Notes under the pieces: generated by a model
The model's input: only the letters and a program-made list of their open reading frames with translations
What the model was told of the DNA's origin: nothing
The model's database searches: none
Shown here: in pieces, positions 39,000 to 47,191 of the stretch
Position numbering within the stretch: the stretch's first letter is position 1
Layout: each line of letters starts with the position of its first letter
Translations under genes and position numbers: made by a program
Assembly: GCA_963840545.1 (NCBI GenBank)
Contig: CAWIZE010000002.1
Location: 806,001-870,000 of the forward strand
Direction: 5' to 3'
Origin: JAKAWQ01 sp963840545
GTDB taxonomy: Bacteria; Pseudomonadota; Alphaproteobacteria; Acetobacterales; Acetobacteraceae
DNA length: 64,000 bases

Positions 39000-39995
39000 T
39001 TATTCCTCCGGCCGGAAGATATGCACGTGCGTGGGGCGGACCGAGGCCATCGCCTTGTCGGTGGGTTCCGCGCCGCGCGGCAATAGGATATCGAGGGTGA
39101 TGCTGCCGTGGGCGAGGACGCGGAGTGCGAGCCCCTCCTCGTGGACCGAGGCGAGCGTCACGGGGAATGCGTTCGCGTCGGCGGAATCGGCCGGGGGGGC
39201 GAGGGCGATGTCTTCGGAGCGGATGGCGACGCCGACGCGGCTGCCTGGGCTCGCCCAGGACGGCGATGGGGCGGTGAGGGTGAGGGTCTCCAGCGCGACC
39301 GTCGCCATCCCGTCCGCCACGGTGCGCACGGTGCCGGTGAGGAGGTTGCGGTAGCCGAGCAGCCGTGCCGCTTTTGCGCTCACCGGGGCCGCGAACACCT
39401 CGCGTGGCGTGCCCTCCTGCACGATACGGTGGCCCACCATCAGCGCCATCCGTTCGGCCATGGCCGCGAGATGCACGTCGTGCGTCACCGCGAGGGTGGG
39501 CAGGCCGATCCGGTGGATCTCCTCGATCAGTTCGCCGAACACGGCGTCCCGGGTCGCCGGGTCAAGGGCCGAGGTCGGCTCGTCGAGCAGCAGGAGCTCG
39601 GGCTCGCGGGCGAGCGCGCGGGCGAGCGCGACGCGCTGCTGCTGGCCGCCGGAAAGCGCGTCGGGATAGCGTTCCGCGAGCCCGGCGATGCCGAGTCTTT
39701 CCATCAGCCGGAGCGCGCGCTGCCGCCGCCCGCGCCGTTCGGAGAAGGGAAAGGCGACGTTCTCCCAGGCTCTGAGATGGGGGAAGAGCGCATAGCCCTG
39801 CGGCAGGTAGCCGATCGGCCGGCGCTGCGGCGGCAGCTCCCCGTAGGGCGTGCCGGCGGCCGGCAGGAGCCCGGCGATCGCCTTGAGCAGGCTCGTCTTG
39901 CCCTCGCCGCTCGCGCCGGCGAGCACGGTGAAGCCCACGACGGTGAGCCGCGCCTCGATGCGGAGCGGCGTCTCGAGCCGGTAGTCGATCTCCAT
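39000..39995 (-). CDS. Tungstate/molybdate-type ABC transporter ATPase
   Basis: A 331-residue importer ATPase. Walker A is LAGASGEGKTSLL, Q-loop GYLPQGYALFPHL, signature LSGGQQQR, Walker B LLLLDEPTSALD, H-loop TLAVTHD. The C-terminal about 110 residues form a TOBE/MOP-like regulatory part (LLGYRNLLTGTVRTV, VGVAIRSEDIAL). Gene order with binding protein and one permease fits ModABC/WtpABC/TupABC. It is the third gene, three bases after the permease. Confidence 0.88.
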   Translation of the reverse strand: MEIDYRLETPLRIEARLTVVGFTVLAGASGEGKTSLLKAIAGLLPAAGTPYGELPPQRRPIGYLPQGYALFPHLRAWENVAFPFSERRGRRQRALRLMERLGIAGLAERYPDALSGGQQQRVALARALAREPELLLLDEPTSALDPATRDAVFGELIEEIHRIGLPTLAVTHDVHLAAMAERMALMVGHRIVQEGTPREVFAAPVSAKAARLLGYRNLLTGTVRTVADGMATVALETLTLTAPSPSWASPGSRVGVAIRSEDIALAPPADSADANAFPVTLASVHEEGLALRVLAHGSITLDILLPRGAEPTDKAMASVRPTHVHIFRPEE

Positions 39996-39998
39996 GGC

Positions 39999-40799
39999 TC
40001 ACAATAGGCCACGCCGGCGCGAAACCATCCCGAGCCAGAGCGGCAGCGGCATCGCCACCAGGAAAAAGAGCCAGAGCAGCGGATAGACCGCGTCGAGCCC
40101 GGTGTCCTCGAGGTTCACCCAGAGCTTGACCGGGATCCCGTGCGGGAAATAGGCGATGATCAGCACGATCCCGAACTCGCCGAGCGCGCGCACCCAGGCG
40201 AGTGCGAGGCCCGCCGCGAGGCCGAGCCGCGCCAGCTTCAGGCTGACCTCGAGGAAGACCTGCCAGCGTTCCTTGCCGAGGGTGAGCGCGATCTCCTCGA
40301 GCTCCCGGGGCACCGCCTCGAACGCGGCGCGGGCGGTGAGGACGTAATAGGGCATCGCGCCATAGACCTGGGCCAGCACGAAGGCGGGCGCGGTGTTGGT
40401 GAGCACGAGCCCGACGCGGCTGAACAGTGTGCCGGCGGCGCTGTACGGGCCGTAGAGCGATGCCAGCAGGATGCCGAGCGCGAGCGGCGGGGTGAGGAGG
40501 GGGAGCAGCAGGGCGGCGTCCAGCACCGATTTGCCGCGGAAATCCCGCCGCGCCAGCCACCACGCGAGCGGCGTGCCGAGGGCGGCGATGATCGGCATGG
40601 CGGCGAGGCTGTAGACCACCGAGACGAAGGCGGCGTCGACATCGCCCGGCACGAAGTGAAAGCCGCGCCAGTCCGTGACGAAGGCGAGGGCTGCGAACGG
40701 TGCGGTGAGGAAGAGCAGCGCCGCGAGGCCGAGCGCGGGGGCGATCGGCAGACCGCGCCAGCCTGGCGGGAGAGCAGGGTGGCCTGGGCGAGCCGTCAG
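39999..40799 (-). CDS. ABC importer permease (ModB/WtpB-like), probable CTG start
   Basis: The permease has the EAA-type loop (EEIALTLGKERWQVFLEVSLKLARLGLAAGLALAWVRALGEFG) of molybdate/tungstate importers. From the only ATG/GTG/TTG available (GTG at 40652) it has 217 residues and lacks the first membrane helix. Read further upstream in the same frame, residues ALGLAALLFLTAPFAALAFV form a good first helix and the frame begins at CTG (40799), which overlaps the binding-protein stop as CTGA. The 266-residue product then has normal length. A CTG start by termination-reinitiation is inferred. Confidence 0.85.
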   Translation of the reverse strand: MTARPGHPALPPGWRGLPIAPALGLAALLFLTAPFAALAFVTDWRGFHFVPGDVDAAFVSVVYSLAAMPIIAALGTPLAWWLARRDFRGKSVLDAALLLPLLTPPLALGILLASLYGPYSAAGTLFSRVGLVLTNTAPAFVLAQVYGAMPYYVLTARAAFEAVPRELEEIALTLGKERWQVFLEVSLKLARLGLAAGLALAWVRALGEFGIVLIIAYFPHGIPVKLWVNLEDTGLDAVYPLLWLFFLVAMPLPLWLGMVSRRRGLL

Positions 40800-41689
40800 A
40801 CCGGCCCACCCTTCGGCTTGCCGTAGCCGTTCTGCTCGAACGCCTTCTGGCCCGCCGGGCTTTCCAGGAAGTCCACGAACTTCTGGGCGAGCGCGGGGTT
40901 CGCCCCGTCCTTGATCACGGTGGCGTAGAAGACGAGCGGCTGGGTGCTGAGCGTGACCGTCTTGCCGCGTGTCGTCACCGGGAAATGCACGGTGCTGTAC
41001 CAGGCCGCTTGCATCGCCGGGTTGCTGAGATTGATCTCGTCGGGCAGCGTGACGAACGGAAGATGGTCCGAGACGACCCCGCTTTCGTAACCCGAGGTGG
41101 CGTCGAGCTCACCGGCCTCGAGGCGGCTCAGGAGCGAGGGCTCGGTGAAGATCTGCGCCGGGTTCTCGTTAGGCCCGAGGATCTTCTGCGCGAGCCCGGG
41201 CTGATGGTAGTAGCGCTCGGCGAGCAGCATCGTGAAGATGATGCTCTGGCCTTGCGGGTCGGTTGCCGGATCGGTCCGGCCGAAACGCAGCCCCGGGCTC
41301 TCCAGCACCTGCCACCAGGGTGTGGTGGACCCGGCCAGCGCCGCGGCGAAGTGGCTCTTCGGGTTGTAGGCGATCACCATCGCGGTGCTGGCGACGGGTT
41401 CCGCCTGCGCGACCAGCCCCGCCTTCTCGAGCAGCTGGACCGGCCCCGGCGTGACGCTGACGAAGACGTCCGCCTGCAGCTTCTTCCCCGCGATCAGGTG
41501 CGCGAGCGCATAAGCGCCCTGGCCGATGCCCTGAAAGGTGGCGCCGTTCGCCTTGGCGAATTGCGGGCCGAGGAAGCGGTCCATCACCACGCCCATCGAG
41601 CCCGCATAGGCGACGCGGATCGTGCCCTGGGCGGAAGCGGACGAGAGCGAGGCCGCGAGCAGGAGCAGGCTGGCCAGCAGGGAGCGCAT
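40796..41689 (-). CDS. Tungstate/molybdate ABC transporter substrate-binding protein
   Basis: A 297-residue periplasmic binding protein with signal peptide MRSLLASLLLLAASLSSASA. The pattern VAYAGSMGVVMDRFLGPQFAK and FGRTDPATDPQGQSIIFTMLLAERYY resembles WtpA/ModA oxyanion-binding proteins. C-terminal AQKFVDFLESPAGQKAFEQNGYGKP is typical of the fold. It captures molybdate, tungstate or a similar oxyanion. First gene of the three-gene importer operon. Confidence 0.87.
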   Translation of the reverse strand: MRSLLASLLLLAASLSSASAQGTIRVAYAGSMGVVMDRFLGPQFAKANGATFQGIGQGAYALAHLIAGKKLQADVFVSVTPGPVQLLEKAGLVAQAEPVASTAMVIAYNPKSHFAAALAGSTTPWWQVLESPGLRFGRTDPATDPQGQSIIFTMLLAERYYHQPGLAQKILGPNENPAQIFTEPSLLSRLEAGELDATSGYESGVVSDHLPFVTLPDEINLSNPAMQAAWYSTVHFPVTTRGKTVTLSTQPLVFYATVIKDGANPALAQKFVDFLESPAGQKAFEQNGYGKPKGGPV

Positions 41690-41717
41690 GTGTTTCCTCC
41701 GGGGGGGCGGGCGACGC

Positions 41718-41758
41718 GCGATATGTCTATCGGACGATATCGCCCACCGGATATAACG
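41718..41758 (-). promoter_or_regulatory. Candidate metal-oxyanion operator upstream of the importer
   Basis: Three related AT-rich blocks occur in 41 bases: GCGATAT, CGATATCG and (minus strand) CGTTATATCC. CGTTATAT is the half-site of the E. coli ModE operator. The second half-site is only partly matched, so binding by a ModE- or TunR-like protein is a guess. Confidence 0.3.
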
Positions 41759-41802
41759 TCAAACGCAGGGCAAGGCCGCGCCGCCGCCCAAGCCGTGGTG
41801 GG

Positions 41803-42462
41803 TTACTGCGTCGCCTGGAGCCGGGCGAGCAAAGGCGGGGAGGGTGCGCCGTCCACCGGCATGCCCGTGGCCCGTTCGAAATTGCTGATCGCAGCACTCG
41901 TCTGCGGCCCGAGCACGCCGTCCGCCGGGCCTTGCAGGTAGCCCAGCCGGATCAGCTGGACCTGCACGGCCTGGGTGAGCGAGCCGGAGCTCGCCGCCGG
42001 CGGCGGGGCATAGGCGGCAGGCGCCGGCGCGTAGCCGGGCACCTGGTCGCCCTTCGAATACATGCACTGGGCGTAGGCGTTGTTGTACTGGTCCTGGATC
42101 GTGCCTTGCGTCCGCGAGCTCGTCGCGGCGCCGATCCCGGTGCCGCCGAGGGCGCCGCCCGCGGCCCCGATGGCCGCCCCCTGTCCGCCGCCGATCGCGG
42201 CACCGAGGCCGGCCCCGAGCACGGTCGTCAGCGCCGCCGCCCCGACGCCGCGCAGGTTCGCATTCTGCGCCTGGCCGGAAACGGCCTGCTCGGCGAACTG
42301 CTTGCAGACGATCTGGTCGGTCTGGAACTGCTCGAAGGGCTTGCCCGGGCCGGGCATGACCTGGACGGTCGGGCCCATCGGGGTCTGCGCACAGGCCGCG
42401 AGCAGGAGGGGCAAGGCGAAACCGGACGATCCGGCCCATCTACGCGCGCGCGTGGTCAGCAT
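41803..42462 (-). CDS. Glycine-zipper lipoprotein with peptidoglycan-binding domain
   Basis: A 219-residue lipoprotein. The lipobox is LLAAC after a short signal peptide. Residues about 70-110 form a glycine zipper (GAGLGAAIGGGQGAAIGAAGGALGGTGIG). The C-terminal about 45 residues are a PG_binding_1 domain (QVQLIRLGYLQGPADGVLGPQTSAAISNFE). It likely tethers the outer membrane to the wall. Monocistronic, downstream of the importer promoter on the same strand. Confidence 0.85.
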   Translation of the reverse strand: MLTTRARRWAGSSGFALPLLLAACAQTPMGPTVQVMPGPGKPFEQFQTDQIVCKQFAEQAVSGQAQNANLRGVGAAALTTVLGAGLGAAIGGGQGAAIGAAGGALGGTGIGAATSSRTQGTIQDQYNNAYAQCMYSKGDQVPGYAPAPAAYAPPPAASSGSLTQAVQVQLIRLGYLQGPADGVLGPQTSAAISNFERATGMPVDGAPSPPLLARLQATQ

Positions 42463-42526
42463 GAAGCCCCCAAGAAGAACGGCCCGAAACCGAACGAAGC
42501 TACGCGAGGAACCCCCATCGGCGCAA

Positions 42527-43021
42527 TCATCCCGATGATTCCGAAGCAGATTCCACCTTCACCGCCGCGACCGTCCCGCCGCTGATCCGGGTGAGCTCTG
42601 CGGCCGAGGTGCGGAAGACATGCGTGGGCGAGCCGGCCGCCGCCCAGATCGGGTCGAGGGCGAGGAGATCCTCGTCGAGCAGGATCAAAGGCGGCGAGAG
42701 GTGCCCCACGGGGGCGACGCCGCCGATCGCGAAGCCCGTCGTTTCGCGCACGAACTCGGCGTCCGCTCGCGCCAGCGCGAGGCCGAGCGCCGCCCCCGCC
42801 TTCGCCGGATCGACCCGGTTGGCCCCCGAGGTGATGACCAAAGCCGCCCGGGTGCCGGCGCGGAAGACGATCGACTTCGCGATCTGGGCGACCGTGCAGC
42901 CGACCGCGGCGGCGGCTTGGGCGGCCGTGCGCGTGCTCGCGGGGAACACGGTGATGGTATCCGCGTGGCCTGCCGCCCGAAGCGCCGCCCGCACCCGCTC
43001 GACCGAACCTGTCCCGCTCAT
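42527..43021 (-). CDS. YbaK/EbsC-type aminoacyl-tRNA deacylase
   Basis: A 164-residue editing-domain protein: TAAQAAAAVGCTVAQIAKSIVFRAG (the conserved lysine), LVITSGANRVD, GFAIGGVAPVGHLSPPLILLDEDLL. The family hydrolyses mischarged tRNAs such as Cys- or Ala-tRNA-Pro. It diverges from hemW with 13 bases between start codons, so the promoters overlap the coding starts. Confidence 0.9.
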   Translation of the reverse strand: MSGTGSVERVRAALRAAGHADTITVFPASTRTAAQAAAAVGCTVAQIAKSIVFRAGTRAALVITSGANRVDPAKAGAALGLALARADAEFVRETTGFAIGGVAPVGHLSPPLILLDEDLLALDPIWAAAGSPTHVFRTSAAELTRISGGTVAAVKVESASESSG

Positions 43022-43034
43022 TACATGCTGACCG

Positions 43035-44183
43035 ATGTCTCCGCTCGCGCTCTATATCCACTGGCCCTTCTGCCGCGCCAAGTGCCCCTATTGCGACTTC
43101 AACAGCCACGTTCGGGAAACGATCAACGAGGATCGTTTCCGTTCGGCGCTGCTCGCGGAGCTCGCCTTCGAGGCCGCACGGCTCGGGCCGCGCCCTCTTT
43201 CCTCCATTTTTTTCGGCGGCGGGACGCCGAGCCTGATGGCGCCCGAGACCGTTTTTGCCCTCATCGAGGCGGCGAGCCGCCTCTTTTCGCCGGTGGCGGG
43301 GATGGAGGTCACGCTGGAGGCGAATCCGACCAGCGTCGAGGCGGAAAAGCTCAAGGGGATGCGGCAGGCGGGGGTCAACCGGCTCTCGCTCGGGGTGCAA
43401 AGCCTCGACGACGCCGCACTCGGCTTCCTCGGCAGGCGCCATTCGGCGGCCGAGGCGCGCGCGGCGCTGGCAACGGGGAGGGAAATTTTTTCCCGGGTCT
43501 CCTTCGACCTGATCTATGCCCGCCCGGGACAGGCCCCCGGCGCGTGGCGGGCGGAGCTTGCCGAGGCGCTCGGCTTCGGCGGCGATCATCTCTCGCTCTA
43601 CCAGCTGACGATCGAGCCCGGGACCGCCTTCGCCACGCTGCACCAGCGGGGCGAGATCGTCCTGCCCGATGCCGACGCCCAGGCCGGGCTCTATGCGGCG
43701 ACCGCGGAGGAAGCGGCGCGGCACGGGCTCGCGCCCTACGAGATCTCGAACTATGCGCGGCCGGGCGCGGAGAGCCGCCATAACCTCGCCTATTGGCGCT
43801 ACGACGATTATGCCGGCATCGGCCCGGGCGCGCATGGGCGGATCACGCTCGGCGCGTCGCTGGTGGGCACAAGGCGGCACCGCGCGCCGGAGGCCTGGGC
43901 CGAACGGGTGGAAAAATCCGGGCACGGGACGGTGGAGGAGGAGGTGCTCGATGCGCGGACGCGGGCCCGCGAGATGCTGCTGATGGGGCTCAGGCTCGCG
44001 GAGGGGATTCTTCCCGAGCGGTTCGCTGCACGGACGGGGGTGGCATGGGAGGATGCGGTGGAGGAGGGCGCGATCGAGGCGTTGGTGGAAGCGGGATACC
44101 TGGCGTGGGAGGCGGGAAGACTGGCGGCGACCGCGGAGGGGCGGCTGAGATTCGATTCGCTGCTGCCGGCGCTGGTGCGCTGA
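43035..44183 (+). CDS. hemW: HemW, radical SAM heme chaperone
   Basis: A 382-residue radical-SAM protein with the cluster motif CRAKCPYCDFNSHV, IFFGGGTPSLM, LEANPTSVEAEKL, VNRLSLGVQSLDD and the HemW C-terminal domain (NLAYWRYDDYAGIGPGAHGRI). It was long annotated as oxygen-independent coproporphyrinogen oxidase, but the single CX3CX2C and domain form are HemW, which inserts heme into membrane respiratory enzymes. Confidence 0.95.
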   Translation: MSPLALYIHWPFCRAKCPYCDFNSHVRETINEDRFRSALLAELAFEAARLGPRPLSSIFFGGGTPSLMAPETVFALIEAASRLFSPVAGMEVTLEANPTSVEAEKLKGMRQAGVNRLSLGVQSLDDAALGFLGRRHSAAEARAALATGREIFSRVSFDLIYARPGQAPGAWRAELAEALGFGGDHLSLYQLTIEPGTAFATLHQRGEIVLPDADAQAGLYAATAEEAARHGLAPYEISNYARPGAESRHNLAYWRYDDYAGIGPGAHGRITLGASLVGTRRHRAPEAWAERVEKSGHGTVEEEVLDARTRAREMLLMGLRLAEGILPERFAARTGVAWEDAVEEGAIEALVEAGYLAWEAGRLAATAEGRLRFDSLLPALVR

Positions 44184-44184
44184 G

Positions 44185-44201
44185 CCTGGCGGCGCCAGGC
44201 C
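44185..44201. terminator. Short hairpin after hemW
   Basis: GCCTGGC (44185-44191), loop GGC, GCCAGGC (44195-44201), two bases after the hemW stop. It faces the convergent small gene and has no T-run. Confidence 0.4.
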
Positions 44202-44213
44202 GCCTCGGGGATG

Positions 44214-44423
44214 TCACGAGAACCATTCGCGGTGATGCTGGGCGACGAAGGCAGGTTCCGAGCGCGCCCAGGCAAGCGCGAAGCGCACCAGGTCGTGGTC
44301 CGATACCGAAGCCGGCCAGGCTGCGATCGCGGAGAGCGGATCGACAGCGGTTGCGAAGCAGGTCGCCGGTAGGCTGTAGCGCGCGAGGCTCTCGGCCTGC
44401 CGGTTCAGCGTGGCGATGGTCAC
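44214..44423 (-). CDS. Small hypothetical protein
   Basis: A 69-residue frame starting at GTG 44423 with AGGAG ten bases upstream. The sequence MTIATLNRQAESLARYSLPATCFATAVDPLSAIAAWPA and ending AQHHREWFS has no recognised family, no signal peptide and no membrane helix. The ribosome-binding site and a following hairpin support it; conservation cannot be judged here. Confidence 0.5.
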   Translation of the reverse strand: MTIATLNRQAESLARYSLPATCFATAVDPLSAIAAWPASVSDHDLVRFALAWARSEPAFVAQHHREWFS

Positions 44424-44561
44424 GATCCTGTTCTCCTGATGGTCCGACGACGTGATCGATGGCGGGGACGTGCTCTAGGGCGGATCGGATTGTCACGCTG
44501 TGAGCGGCATCACAGCCGATGCACGACGATCGGTCTGATCCGGGGTCCCCGGCGTCGCGGC

Positions 44562-45245
44562 TCACCGCCGGTTGAGATCGAGCTTCCGGGCGAGCGCCTC
44601 GCCGGCACCGAGGATATGATCGCGCAGCAGCGCGGCCGCGTCCTCGATATCCCTGGCCGCGATATCCTTGGCTTCGATCCTGGCGAGGATGGCGCGATGC
44701 TCGGCGTCCGAGCGGGGCTGCCAATCGAGGTCTTTCCAGGTTGCCAGGAGGAAGCGCGCGCTCGCCTGATGAAGATCGCCGATCGTACGGAGCAGGCGCG
44801 GCATCGCGCATGGGACGATGATGGACCGGTGGAAGCGCCGGTTGGCTTCCTCCCAGACGATCAGGTCGTCGCTGGCCTCTCCTTGGGCGATCGCCAGCCG
44901 GGCCGCTTCGAGATCGGCCTCCGTGAGGGTTTTCGCGGCGTGGCGTAGCGCGAGCACCTCGAGGGCGGCGCGCATCTCCGTGACCTCGCGGACGGACCGG
45001 GGATCGATCGGCGCGACCCTGACGCCGCGCCGCGGCTCGGCGACGAGCAGTCCGCGCGCTTCCAGCCGGCGGAACGCCTCGCGCACCGGGACATGGCTGG
45101 CGCGGAACTCCGCTGCGACGAGGTCCTGCCCGACTTTCTGGCCCGGCCGCAGCTCTCCGAGGACGATCCTTCTGGCCAGACCGTCGGCGATGATGTCCGC
45201 GACGGATTTGTCGGCGCCGGGCTCTTGCCGTGATTCAGCCTTCAT
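44562..45245 (-). CDS. GntR-family regulator with FCD domain
   Basis: A 227-residue regulator. N-terminal winged helix: VADIIADGLARRIVLGELRPGQKVGQDLVAAEFRASHVPVREAFRRLEARGLLV. The FCD all-helical ligand domain follows (MRAALEVLALRHAAKTLTEADLE, NRRFHRSIIVPCAMPRLLRTI with metal-binding type histidines, AEHRAILARIEAKD). It diverges from the aminotransferase gene with 35 bases between starts, so it very likely binds that AT-rich gap. The start at 45245 (MKAESRQ) excludes the long GC-biased extension. Confidence 0.9.
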   Translation of the reverse strand: MKAESRQEPGADKSVADIIADGLARRIVLGELRPGQKVGQDLVAAEFRASHVPVREAFRRLEARGLLVAEPRRGVRVAPIDPRSVREVTEMRAALEVLALRHAAKTLTEADLEAARLAIAQGEASDDLIVWEEANRRFHRSIIVPCAMPRLLRTIGDLHQASARFLLATWKDLDWQPRSDAEHRAILARIEAKDIAARDIEDAAALLRDHILGAGEALARKLDLNRR

Positions 45246-45280
45246 GACTTCATAGATAATATATAAAAATGGAGGCCACC
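45246..45280. promoter_or_regulatory. AT-rich divergent promoter/operator
   Basis: The 35-base spacer contains ATAGATAATATATAAAAAT, by far the most AT-rich tract in the window, followed by GGAGG for the aminotransferase. It is a natural place for the GntR-type protein to act on both promoters. Confidence 0.55.
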
Positions 45281-46450
45281 ATGCAAAGGATGCGTCCCTC
45301 GCGCCTGCGCGACATCGCCGGCATCGGCGTCGACCGCATGGGATCGACCGCCGACGCTTCGGCCAAGGATCTCCTGAGGCTGGAGAATCTCGACACCGAC
45401 ATCCCGCCGGATGCGGCCGCCATCGCGCGGACATGCGAGGCCGCCTCCGCCGATGCCGACAACAGTTATCTTCCCTTTGTCGGGCAGATCCATTTGCGGG
45501 AGGTGGCGGCGCGGCACGTCGCGAAGGTCTCCGGTGTCGCCTATTCAGGGGAGCGCAACTGCATCATCTCGGCCGGAGGGCTCTCGGGCATCCTCAATGT
45601 GCTGCTCGCGACAATCGAGGTCGGAGACGAAGTCATCGTCACCGACCCGACCTATGCCGGCCTGATCAACCGCGTCCGTCTTGCCGGCGGGGTTGCGAAA
45701 TTCGTGCCCTTCACCTTCGCGGCGGGAGGCGAATGGCGGCTCGATCGGGACGCGCTGCGGCGTGCCGTCGGGCCGAAGGTGCGGGCAATGCTGCTGATGT
45801 CGCCCTCCATGCCGTCCGGCGGCATGCTCGACGAGGAGGACTGGTCTCGTGTCGCCGCGCTCTGCCGCGAGGGCAACCTGATCCTGATCCTCGATGCCGC
45901 GATGGAGAGGCTGGTGTTCGACGGCCGAGCCGTCATCCACCCTGCCGGGCTGCCGGGCATGGCGGAGCGGACCATCACGATCGGCTCGTCGGCCAAGGAG
46001 CTGCGCATGATCGGCTGGCGGGTCGGGTGGATCGTCGCTCCCGAAGAATTCATGCCCGACCTCGTCGCGGTCTCGCTGGCCAATGTCGTCGTGCCCGTGG
46101 GCATCGCGCAGGACGCCGTGGCCGTCGCGCTCGAGCGCTCGGAGGCCGCGATGGGCCCCTACGTCGCCGAACTGCAAGCCAGGCGCGATGCGATCATCGA
46201 GGAGCTCGCCGGTCTCCCGTTCGGTATGCCTGGAGGGGGGTGGTCGATGCTGTTGCGCGTCTCCGATTACGGCATTGACGGCGCGGCGATGTCGGAACGC
46301 CTGCTCGAGGCGGGCGTTTGCGCAACCGCGATGGCCGGCTGGGGCGAGACCCACGGCCGGGACTATATCCGGTTCGTATTCGCAAACGAGACGGTGGCCA
46401 GATTGAAGGGCCTCGGCGCCCGCGTGCGTGCGGCTCTCGGCGCGGCATGA
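45281..46450 (+). CDS. Atypical fold-type I aminotransferase
   Basis: A 389-residue PLP-fold protein. The lysine motif SSAKELRMIGWRVGW is present and an aspartate stands in LILDAAMERLVFDG. However, the usual N-P-x-N-P-T-G reads SPSMPSGG, so the asparagine that holds the cofactor ring is lost, and the usual D-E-V-Y reads DAAM, losing the tyrosine. It may be a lyase, decarboxylase or racemase-like variant. ATG 45281 with GGAGG is preferred over ATG 45269. The next gene starts at ATGA overlap. Confidence 0.85.
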   Translation: MQRMRPSRLRDIAGIGVDRMGSTADASAKDLLRLENLDTDIPPDAAAIARTCEAASADADNSYLPFVGQIHLREVAARHVAKVSGVAYSGERNCIISAGGLSGILNVLLATIEVGDEVIVTDPTYAGLINRVRLAGGVAKFVPFTFAAGGEWRLDRDALRRAVGPKVRAMLLMSPSMPSGGMLDEEDWSRVAALCREGNLILILDAAMERLVFDGRAVIHPAGLPGMAERTITIGSSAKELRMIGWRVGWIVAPEEFMPDLVAVSLANVVVPVGIAQDAVAVALERSEAAMGPYVAELQARRDAIIEELAGLPFGMPGGGWSMLLRVSDYGIDGAAMSERLLEAGVCATAMAGWGETHGRDYIRFVFANETVARLKGLGARVRAALGAA

Positions 46451-46962
46451 TGGCGCCGGACGGTCCCGTTCCCGCCTGGCGGTCACGGCGCCCCTGGCTT
46501 GCCGCGGCGGTGTTCTGCGACGGACTTTTGCCCTGGACCACCGAGTTCCTGCCGTCGGGCGCGAAGCTCCGCGAGCAGCTCGATCGCTTTCACCGCAACG
46601 GTTGCGATCACATCTCGCGCTCGGTCGCAGCCGGGCGGGACGGGCCGGAGAGAACGATGGCGCGCTACGGCTTCCTGCTGCGGGAGCTCGCCAGCATGGG
46701 ATCGTGTGTGCAGATCGCCTCGGAGGCGACGGCGATCCGCAAGGCGAAGCAGGAGGGGCGGCTTTCGGTCTCGTTTCACTTCCAGTCGGCAACGCCTTTC
46801 GCTCCCGATCTCGATCTCGTGGAGAGCTTCCACCGGCTCGGGATCACAAGGGCGATCCTCGCCTACAATGAGGGCAACATCAGCGATGCGCAGATCAGGG
46901 CGGTCGCGCGGCGAGGCATCACATCGGTTGGAAAGCATGGATGCCTGCTTTCGCAGGGATGA
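46447..46962 (+). pseudogene. Decayed M19-type membrane dipeptidase homologue
   Basis: The 171-residue frame resembles the first part of renal-dipeptidase-like M19 proteins (FCDGLLPW, LREQLDRFHRNGCDHIS, KAKQEGRLSVSFHFQSATPFAPDLDLVESFHRLGITRAILAYNEGN). It then jumps to ISDAQIRAVARRG, a segment normally some 70-80 residues later, and ends in a dispersed repeat (KHGCLLSQG). The metal-binding histidines of the missing middle and C-terminal parts are absent. So it carries an internal deletion and a 3' truncation. It is coupled by ATGA to the aminotransferase, suggesting the pair once acted together. Confidence 0.65.
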
Positions 46963-47029
46963 CGAGTGGGAGGTGGCGGCGGGGGATGCGGGATCGAGAT
47001 TGCTTCGTCGCTTCGCTCCTCGCAATGAC
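46934..47029. repeat. Two widespread short dispersed repeats
   Basis: ATGGATGCCTGCTTTCGCAGGGATGACG (46937-46964) and GAGATTGCTTCGTCGCTTCGCTCCTCGCAATGAC (46996-47029) belong to short palindromic repeats scattered in many proteobacterial genomes; read in the other strand they give the familiar spurious peptide HCEERSDEAIS. They form the 3' end of the broken dipeptidase frame. Confidence 0.8.
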
Positions 47030-47092
47030 AGTGGAGGGGGCGCTGTGCGCCTCGCAGTCCGAGTTGATGACGGCGGAGGGTGACAGTGAGGG

Positions 47093-47183
47093 GGGCGGTC
47101 CAGGGCCTCAAGGCCCTGGCGGGGATGGGGCTCCCATCGCGCTCGCGCGATGGGGACCCGGGCAAGGGGCGGGGCCCCTGCCA
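47093..47183. repeat. Dispersed palindromic repeat, copy 5 (with insert)
   Basis: GGTCCAGGGCCTCAAGGCCCTGG then a CCCATCGCGC-GCGCGATGGG hairpin insert and GGCAAGGGGCGGGGCCCCTGCC. It lies between the dipeptidase remnant and the convergent polX gene. Confidence 0.85.
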
Positions 47184-47191
47184 TTGGCTTA

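Noticed and set aside
42456..43925. 489-codon minus-strand frame across ybaK and hemW
   Set aside because: It is out of frame with the YbaK protein and antisense to HemW, both of which show all family motifs.
46934..47183. Possible CRISPR or insertion sequence in the repeat cluster before polX
   Set aside because: The repeats are of different kinds, not regularly spaced, and there is no transposase or cas gene; they fit scattered palindromic elements.
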